Source: an uncultured Flavobacterium sp. (GTDB taxonomy: Bacteria; Bacteroidota; Bacteroidia; Flavobacteriales; Flavobacteriaceae). From it: a stretch of DNA of 12,084 nt. The position numbers were made by a program, and so were the translations under genes. The notes under the pieces are model-generated. The model saw only the letters and a program-made list of their open reading frames with translations, searched no databases and was not told the DNA's origin. Each line of letters opens with the position of its first letter. The stretch's first letter is position 1. This document shows positions 6,418 through 12,084 of this stretch, piece after piece. The DNA lies in assembly GCF_946482535.1 (NCBI RefSeq), contig NZ_CAMLRU010000071.1, positions 1 through 12,084 on the forward strand, written 5' to 3'.

Positions 6418-8937
6418 ATGAAACTAAAATTACAACCCCTTTTCGGCAAAATACCTTTACTCTTCTTTTTATTGGTTTTAGGCAGCCATAATTTAAATGC
6501 TCAAAATTTATTAACTAACGGAGATTTTGAAAGTGGCGGAAGCGGTGTTGGTTTTTTTGTACACGATTACACATTGATAAATCCACTCAACGGAACCAGT
6601 AATCCGGGCAACTATGCAAGAACGAATAATCCAACCCTAATGAATTCCGGTTATATAACCGGTGGAGATCACACTACAGGAACCGGAAACATGCTTGTTT
6701 TTGATGGAGCAACCTTAGCCAACAGGTTTTTCTGGACAACGGGAAGTACCGGTGGTGCTATCGGAGGATTTACCGTTGGAACTACTTATGTTTTTAGCTT
6801 TTGGGTAAAATCTGTTTCCAATAATGTTACCTCAGACCCTATTACCAGAGCTAATATTGGCGCTTTCTTTGTGAATGCCAACAATATCAATCCGGTAACA
6901 TTAAATACACTTGCTCCTTTACCTGCCGATGGATGGCAAAACATAAGCTATTCTTTTGTCGCTACGGCGAACAATGTAATGGTGCGTTTAAAAACAAATA
7001 ATGCCGGACCAATCGGTAACGATTTTGCGGTAGATGATTTTTCAATTACAGCAGGAAGTCTTCCTTTTGTTGGCTCCTATACCAGTTTGAATCCAACTTG
7101 TCCAAACGCAACTGATGGATTGATTACGGTGAGTTTATCGGGCGGTTTCTTCCCTTACAGCAGTTATAATCTAACCGGTTCGGCAACTCAGTCTAATACT
7201 ATCGGGATATTTAGCGGCTTAGGAGAAGGTACTTATACCGTGACCGTTTCGGATGCAGCAGGTCAACAATATACCCAAACAATAACCTTAACTGTCCCAA
7301 ATAATTTACAGTTGAGTAATCCGGTAACCTTATGTTCGGGCGACTCAACGACGTTAACCGCAAGCGGCGGAACCGGATCCTACAATTGGACCTCAAACCC
7401 ACCTGACAGTTCTATTACAAATCCAAATAACAGCACTCAAACGGTCAGTCCTTCTGTAACTACAACTTATACCGTTACTTCTGGTTCTCTTTCGTCTCCG
7501 GTCAATTTAATTGAGAATGGAGATTTTGCACAAGGCAATACCTTATTCTTTACAGAATATACACAAGTAGATGATCCTAATCCCTTTGGCGTTCAATCGT
7601 CTTACAATATTGTCACCAATCCGAACGCTTGGTTTGTTGCGTTTGCTTCATGCGGCGATCATACCACCGGCACAGGAAATTTAATGGTCTTTGATGGGGC
7701 AACTGATCCTACGGGAAATATAATCGCCTGGAGTAATCAAAATCCGATTACCGTTGTGCCAAATACAAACTATACATTCTCTTACTATGTAGCTTCAGTA
7801 GCCCCGGATAATCTTGCCCGATTGGAAGTTACGATTAATGGTGTTTCCCAAGGAATTCCTGTGACAGCACCGGCAGCAACTTGTTTATGGACACAAGTAT
7901 CCTACAATTGGAATTCAGGATCAAATACTACCGCAAACATCAATATTTACAACAGAAATTTTATTGACTACGGAAATGATTTTGCTTTAGACGACATTTC
8001 TTTAAAGGAAACCGTAACCTGTTTGTATCAAAAAACAGTAACCGTTACGGTTAACCCAACGATTACGCCTTCCTTTACAACTGTGGCTCCTATTTGTGCC
8101 GGCGCTGTATTAAATAATCTGCCTGCCACTTCAAACGATGGCTACACAGGAACTTGGTCTCCGGCTATCAATAATTCGGCAACAACCACTTATACTTTCA
8201 CGCCAACTGCAGGGCAACAATGTGTATCGAATACCAATCTGACAATAACCGTTAACCCATTGGTAACGCCTAATTTTACACCGGTAAATCCGATTTGTTC
8301 GGGCGACGCTTTGAATGCACTACCAACAACCTCTACCGATGGATTCTCGGGATCATGGTCTCCGGCTTTGAACAACACCACTTCAACAACTTATACCTTT
8401 ACGCCCAATACCGGCGAATGTGCTTTGTCAACTACACTATTAATCGATGTCAAACCTTTACCGGACTTTACCATCAGCGAAGGCTGTGTTGGTGTAAGCT
8501 ATACATTAACCGCTTTGGAAACCAATCCTGGAAATGCAACTTATACTTGGTACAATCCATCCAATACAGTGATTGGAACAGCCTCTACTACTGTTATTTC
8601 TTCTCCCGGTATATATCGCTTGATTATCACCCAAGACGGTTGCAGCAACGAAGAGAACATCACTGTTCTTGCGCCAACTTGTGGCATACAAAAAGGAATT
8701 TCTGCAAATAACGACGGATTCAATGACAACTTCGATTTAGAAGGTTATAATGTGAAACAGTTAAAAATCTTCAACCGATATGGTATGGCGGTTTACACCA
8801 AATCCAGTTATCAAAATGAATGGTACGGACAAAGTGACAATGGCGATGAATTACCGGATGGCACTTATTATTATGTCATTGATTTTGATGATTTAAAAAC
8901 AAAAACCGGTTGGATTTACATTAATAGGGTTCAATAG
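6418..8937 (+). CDS. Secreted T9SS type B cargo protein with two jelly-roll-like domains, a SprB-like repeat and Ig-like repeats
   Basis: This 839-residue exported protein has no recognised enzyme domain and is probably displayed at or released from the cell surface. A signal peptide is clear: basic start, hydrophobic core PLLFFLLVLG, and likely cleavage at A28|Q29. Residues 30-211 and 363-531 are two diverged copies of a carbohydrate-binding-module-like jelly-roll domain, both opening with NL(L/I)xNGDF and both containing GDHTTGTGN and GNDFA(V/L)DD. Residues 222-295 form a SprB-type repeat (PTCPNATDG, GLGEGTYTVTVSDAAGQQY). An Ig/PKD-like stretch follows at about 296-360. Two tandem Ig-like repeats of 67 and about 66 residues occupy 546-679, each with TWSP/SWSP and TTTYTFTP motifs. 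Residues 756-839 are the type B C-terminal sorting domain (ANNDGFNDNFDLEG, KIFNRYGMAVY, LPDGTYYYVI), also called the gliding-motility-associated C-terminal domain. The next gene is 47 bases downstream. The ligand is unknown, although the jelly-roll fold suggests glycan binding. Confidence 0.88.
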   Translation: MKLKLQPLFGKIPLLFFLLVLGSHNLNAQNLLTNGDFESGGSGVGFFVHDYTLINPLNGTSNPGNYARTNNPTLMNSGYITGGDHTTGTGNMLVFDGATLANRFFWTTGSTGGAIGGFTVGTTYVFSFWVKSVSNNVTSDPITRANIGAFFVNANNINPVTLNTLAPLPADGWQNISYSFVATANNVMVRLKTNNAGPIGNDFAVDDFSITAGSLPFVGSYTSLNPTCPNATDGLITVSLSGGFFPYSSYNLTGSATQSNTIGIFSGLGEGTYTVTVSDAAGQQYTQTITLTVPNNLQLSNPVTLCSGDSTTLTASGGTGSYNWTSNPPDSSITNPNNSTQTVSPSVTTTYTVTSGSLSSPVNLIENGDFAQGNTLFFTEYTQVDDPNPFGVQSSYNIVTNPNAWFVAFASCGDHTTGTGNLMVFDGATDPTGNIIAWSNQNPITVVPNTNYTFSYYVASVAPDNLARLEVTINGVSQGIPVTAPAATCLWTQVSYNWNSGSNTTANINIYNRNFIDYGNDFALDDISLKETVTCLYQKTVTVTVNPTITPSFTTVAPICAGAVLNNLPATSNDGYTGTWSPAINNSATTTYTFTPTAGQQCVSNTNLTITVNPLVTPNFTPVNPICSGDALNALPTTSTDGFSGSWSPALNNTTSTTYTFTPNTGECALSTTLLIDVKPLPDFTISEGCVGVSYTLTALETNPGNATYTWYNPSNTVIGTASTTVISSPGIYRLIITQDGCSNEENITVLAPTCGIQKGISANNDGFNDNFDLEGYNVKQLKIFNRYGMAVYTKSSYQNEWYGQSDNGDELPDGTYYYVIDFDDLKTKTGWIYINRVQ
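8053..8454 (+). repeat. Tandem Ig-like repeat pair inside the first T9SS gene
   Basis: Residues 546-612 and 613-679 are two consecutive copies. Each begins NPxxTPxF, continues PICxGxxLNxLP(A/T)TS, then (T/S)WSPA(I/L)NN and TTYTFTP. The DNA copies have drifted well apart, so this is an old duplication and not a recent slippage product. Confidence 0.8.
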
Positions 8938-8984
8938 TAAAGTTCCTTATTAAAACCACCTATACCCATCTGATTATTCCATAA

Positions 8985-11900
8985 ATGAGTTTCCTGAAAA
9001 AAATAGTTTCTTTTTTAATTTTACTGATATCAATCCAAAGTTATTCCCAATTAGGGTTCTGTGGCGGAAGTAGCGGTGAACCTATTTTTAGTGAAAATTT
9101 CGGCAATGGAACCAGTTATGGACCTGCTTTACCGGCTGGAACAACCAACTATACTTTTATTGTTGGCAATCCCAATGACGGGAGTTACACGCTTTACTAC
9201 AGAACAAATCTTTACAGCACTTGGCACTACTCGTTAGACCATACTGATGATGCCACAAACGGAACCAACGGAAAATCTTTAATTGTCAATGCCAATGCCA
9301 GTACTTCGGGAGAATTTTACAAAAGAAGGGTTACGGGATTGTGTGTCAATACCACTTTTGAATTCTCTGCTTGGGTTATGAATATTTACAATCCGGGTTC
9401 GGGTTTCTGTGGCGCTAATGAAATTCCTATAAATGTTAGGTTTGAAATTTGGAATGATGCCGAGACCATTTTACTAAGTTCGGGAAATACGGGAAGTATT
9501 ATGGGAAGTGCAGCACCTAATTGGCAACAATTCGCTTTGGTTTTTAACACCATCAATGAAACTTCCGTAGTGTTAAAAATGAAAAATAACGGATTAGGAG
9601 GATGCGGAAATGATTTGGCTATTGATGATATAGAATTTAAATCATGTGGCGAATTAACCACCATTTCTAGTCCCTCTATAGTTGGAAATAATTTACTTAC
9701 TTGTCAAAATCCGATTAGTTTATCACTTCAAGCTTCTACCCCGGGAACCGGAACTTATTTTTACCAATGGCAATCGAGTACAAACGGAACAACTTGGACA
9801 GATATTGCAGGTGCCACCCTTCCAACTTACACTACTCCTAATTTGAGTACACAAACTTATTTCAGAACAAAAGTAGCGCAAGACATTGCCAATTTGAGTA
9901 ATCCTTTTTGTTCTACCTTGTCAAACACTTTTACGGTTTCCTTTTTGACACCACCAATTAACAGTATTAGCGATGGAGACAAAACAATTTGCAGTAATCA
10001 ACCCATTCCGCCATTAACCGTAACCTCAGTTGCAGGCACAGGCGTTAATTGGTATGACGCAGCGGTTGGTGGAAATTTATTGTTATCTAATTCAACTACA
10101 TTCACGCCCACAGTTGCGGGTACTTATTATGCAGAAACTTATAACTTGAGTACTAACTGCATCAACAGTTTGAGAACACCTGTTAGTTTAACGATTATCA
10201 GCCAACCCACTGCCGGTTTATCCGGAACCACCAGTATATGTACCGGTAATACTGCTGTCATCACTTTTAACGGCACACCAAATGCCATAATTACCTACAA
10301 TGTTGACGGTGGCACCAATCAAACCATAACCTTAAATTCGAGTGGACTGGCTACCATCACTACTCCAAATTTAACAACAAACAGTACCTATAACTTGGTC
10401 GGAGCCACTTTAAATACTTGCAGCGATACACTGAGTAGTTCTGCTGTAATTACAGTCAATGCAGCGCCTACCGCAAGTGTCAGCAGTGATTCCGCTGTTT
10501 GTTATGGAGCCAATGCTACACTAACTTTTAATGGATCCCCGAATGCTACTATAACTTATAATATTAATGGCGGAGCAAATCAAAATACGGTTTTAAATGC
10601 CGTTGGCACAAGTTCGGTAACTTTGTCAAATGTGATTTCCAATACCAATTGTACCCTTGTTAATGTAACCTCAGCAGGACCAAATGGCTGTGCCCAAACT
10701 TTGTCTCAGTCAGTTAACATTAGCTTAGTTGCTCTACCCACAGCAACCATCAGTGTAAATCCTTCTGCTATTTGCGCCAATCAAACCAGCACTGTAAGCT
10801 TTAGCGGAACACCTAATGCTATTATAACTTACACTGTGAATAATGGGCCAAACCAAACTATAACACTTGACGGAAGCGGGCAGACGAATCTTATCACTTC
10901 CGCTTTAACGGCAAACACTACTTTCCAGTTGATCAGTGTTACTGTTTCAGGGACAACCAGTTGCAGCCAATCTCTTTCGGGCAATGCTACTGTTTTAATC
11001 AATCCTACTCCTACAGCTAACTTCAGCGGAAGTGTAACTTATTGTTCAGGAGAAACCACTGCTATCACATTAACTTCTGATATTATCGGAACAACATTTA
11101 CCTGGACAGCTTCACAAAACGGAACAAATGGAGCTTCCTCCGGTAATGGAAATCAAATCAATCAAGTATTAACCAATAATAATAACACTGCCGGTGGTGC
11201 AACTTATGTTGTAACTCCACTTTACAATGGTTGTCCCGGTCTTCCCATAACAATTACGGTTACTATCAATCCAATACCTTATCCAAGCATAACCGATGGC
11301 GCCATCTGTTTGAATGCTGCCAGTACTCCTGCTTCCCAATTTCATACGCTTACGACTAATTTGCCTCAATCGGAATACCTTTTTGAATGGTATTTTGAAG
11401 GTGTGCTTATCCCTAATGCTGATGACAATTTCTATAATGCCTACCAAATTGGCACTTATGGAGTAGTGGCAACGCACTTGCTTTCGGGTTGTGTTTCTGA
11501 TTTGGTTACAGCTGAAGTAAGTGAATCTGTCCAAGGCGAAAGCCTGATTATTAATCAATCTGAAGCCTTTACTGATTATCCGAATATTGTTGTGACAGTT
11601 GTGGGTGGAGATGGTCCGTTTTTATACCAACTCGACAATGCTGACTTTCAGTCCTCTAATACATTTTACAATGTGTCTTCTGGAACCCATACTATTACCG
11701 TGGTTGATGAAACACTTTGTACTTATTTGACCTCAACCGTTACCCTCATCAATTATCCTCACTATTTTACGCCAAATGGTGATGGAATTCATGACACTTG
11801 GAACATCAGAGGAGTTAATGGCAATGCCCGAATATTAATCTTTGACCGATATGGTAAAGTACTTAAACAAATAAGTCCAAATGGCGCAGGCTGGGACGGA

Positions 11901-12008
11901 ACCTACAACGGACACCTAATGTTCTCTGATGATTATTGGTTTACCATTGATTACTTAGAAAACGGTGCCGAAAAAACATTTAGAGCCCATTTTACTTTAA
12001 AACGATAA
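8985..12008 (+). CDS. Secreted T9SS type B cargo protein with multiple Ig/PKD-like repeats
   Basis: This 1007-residue exported surface protein has no recognised catalytic domain. The signal peptide MSFLKKIVSFLILLISIQSY ends with a likely cleavage at S21|Q22. Residues 32-222 form a jelly-roll-like domain ending GGCGNDLAIDDIEFKSCGE, distantly like those of the preceding gene. An Ig-like domain (about 223-322) carries YFYQWQSSTNGTTWTDI. An Ig_7-type domain (about 323-405) has GVNWYDAAVGGNLL and GTYYAET. Three tandem repeats of 87-91 residues fill 408-675, each with a G(T/S)PNAxITYxV-type core. A PKD-like domain (676 to about 765) contains FTWTASQNGTNGAS. Another Ig-like domain (about 766-848) has YLFEWYFEGVLIPNADDNFY. 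A SprB-related domain (about 850-922) has FLYQLDNADFQSSNTF and GTHTITVVDE. The type B sorting domain is at 923-1007 (FTPNGDGIHDTWNIRGV, ILIFDRYGKVLKQI, FSDDYWFTIDY). The ATG at 8985 is the only start that gives a signal peptide. It is probably co-transcribed with the gene 47 bases upstream. Adhesion is a reasonable inference and is not shown. Confidence 0.88.
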   Translation: MSFLKKIVSFLILLISIQSYSQLGFCGGSSGEPIFSENFGNGTSYGPALPAGTTNYTFIVGNPNDGSYTLYYRTNLYSTWHYSLDHTDDATNGTNGKSLIVNANASTSGEFYKRRVTGLCVNTTFEFSAWVMNIYNPGSGFCGANEIPINVRFEIWNDAETILLSSGNTGSIMGSAAPNWQQFALVFNTINETSVVLKMKNNGLGGCGNDLAIDDIEFKSCGELTTISSPSIVGNNLLTCQNPISLSLQASTPGTGTYFYQWQSSTNGTTWTDIAGATLPTYTTPNLSTQTYFRTKVAQDIANLSNPFCSTLSNTFTVSFLTPPINSISDGDKTICSNQPIPPLTVTSVAGTGVNWYDAAVGGNLLLSNSTTFTPTVAGTYYAETYNLSTNCINSLRTPVSLTIISQPTAGLSGTTSICTGNTAVITFNGTPNAIITYNVDGGTNQTITLNSSGLATITTPNLTTNSTYNLVGATLNTCSDTLSSSAVITVNAAPTASVSSDSAVCYGANATLTFNGSPNATITYNINGGANQNTVLNAVGTSSVTLSNVISNTNCTLVNVTSAGPNGCAQTLSQSVNISLVALPTATISVNPSAICANQTSTVSFSGTPNAIITYTVNNGPNQTITLDGSGQTNLITSALTANTTFQLISVTVSGTTSCSQSLSGNATVLINPTPTANFSGSVTYCSGETTAITLTSDIIGTTFTWTASQNGTNGASSGNGNQINQVLTNNNNTAGGATYVVTPLYNGCPGLPITITVTINPIPYPSITDGAICLNAASTPASQFHTLTTNLPQSEYLFEWYFEGVLIPNADDNFYNAYQIGTYGVVATHLLSGCVSDLVTAEVSESVQGESLIINQSEAFTDYPNIVVTVVGGDGPFLYQLDNADFQSSNTFYNVSSGTHTITVVDETLCTYLTSTVTLINYPHYFTPNGDGIHDTWNIRGVNGNARILIFDRYGKVLKQISPNGAGWDGTYNGHLMFSDDYWFTIDYLENGAEKTFRAHFTLKR
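10206..11009 (+). repeat. Three tandem ~90-residue repeats inside the second T9SS gene
   Basis: The copies start at the Pro-Thr-Ala landmarks P408, P495 and P585, with the next landmark at P676, giving periods of 87, 90 and 91 residues. Each copy carries an early Cys (ICTGN, VCYGAN, ICANQ), then F(N/S)G(T/S)PNA(I/T)ITYxV(D/N)xG, NQ, and a later Cys before the domain end. The two cysteines may form a disulfide in each module. The DNA copies are clearly diverged. Confidence 0.8.
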
Positions 12009-12084
12009 TCCTAAAACATAATAAATATAATCAACAGAGCACAATAGACATTAAAAATTTGCATTCAAAATAAAACAAAACAAA
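12009..12084. other. AT-rich tail without recognisable features
   Basis: The 76 bases after the last stop are A-rich and show no gene start, hairpin with T run, or promoter match that I can support. Whether the operon continues beyond the window cannot be told. Confidence 0.6.

Noticed and set aside
8938..8984. Possible terminator or promoter between the two T9SS genes
   Set aside because: The 47 bases contain no hairpin followed by a T run and no convincing -33/-7 pair, so the two genes are treated as one transcription unit.
1..12084. CRISPR array, tRNA, rRNA, insertion sequence or prophage genes
   Set aside because: No regularly spaced direct repeats, cloverleaf-like sequences, transposase frames or phage genes were recognised anywhere in the window on either strand.

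Overview
The window looks like chromosomal DNA of a member of Bacteroidota, most likely Flavobacteriaceae (Flavobacterium or a close relative). The grounds are AT-rich DNA, starts mostly without Shine-Dalgarno sequences, two secreted proteins ending in the type B sorting domain of the type IX secretion system (T9SS), SprB-like and Ig_7/PKD-like repeats, and an intergenic inverted repeat of a kind I recall from Flavobacterium genomes. The genus was not tested by any search. All six supported genes lie on the + strand.

Layout. (1) Positions 2-4200 hold the end of the respiratory complex I operon: the 3' three quarters of nuoL, then complete nuoM and nuoN, spaced by 10 and 4 bases. They encode the three antiporter-like, proton-pumping membrane subunits. 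A rho-independent terminator follows at 4225-4260. (2) Positions 4283-6100 hold a DNA damage tolerance cassette: a UmuC-type Y-family polymerase followed by a UmuD-like self-cleaving S24 peptidase. This is the reverse of the E. coli umuDC order. A short inverted repeat overlapping a possible promoter precedes umuC. A degenerate 76-base inverted repeat fills the gap between the two genes and contains the first in-frame ATG of umuD, so the start at 5669 is preferred. (3) Positions 6101-6417 are a gene-free AT-rich spacer with a 15-base palindrome and a weak promoter candidate. (4) Positions 6418-12008 hold two large T9SS cargo proteins (839 and 1007 residues) separated by 47 bases. Each has a signal peptide, an N-terminal jelly-roll-like domain, strings of Ig-like or SprB-like domains and a type B C-terminal sorting domain. 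No catalytic domain was recognised, so they are probably surface or adhesin-like proteins. The last 76 bases hold nothing recognisable.

How the genes relate. The three blocks look functionally independent: respiration, mutagenic DNA repair and cell-surface proteins. Within each block the genes work together: NuoLMN form the distal membrane arm of complex I, and UmuD after RecA-stimulated self-cleavage is expected to activate UmuC as a pol V-like enzyme. The two surface proteins are probably co-transcribed, but their partner is unknown.

I found no convincing evidence of a wholly new system. The points most worth a second look are the repeat between umuC and umuD, the candidate operator before umuC, and the two uncharacterised T9SS type B proteins with duplicated domains.
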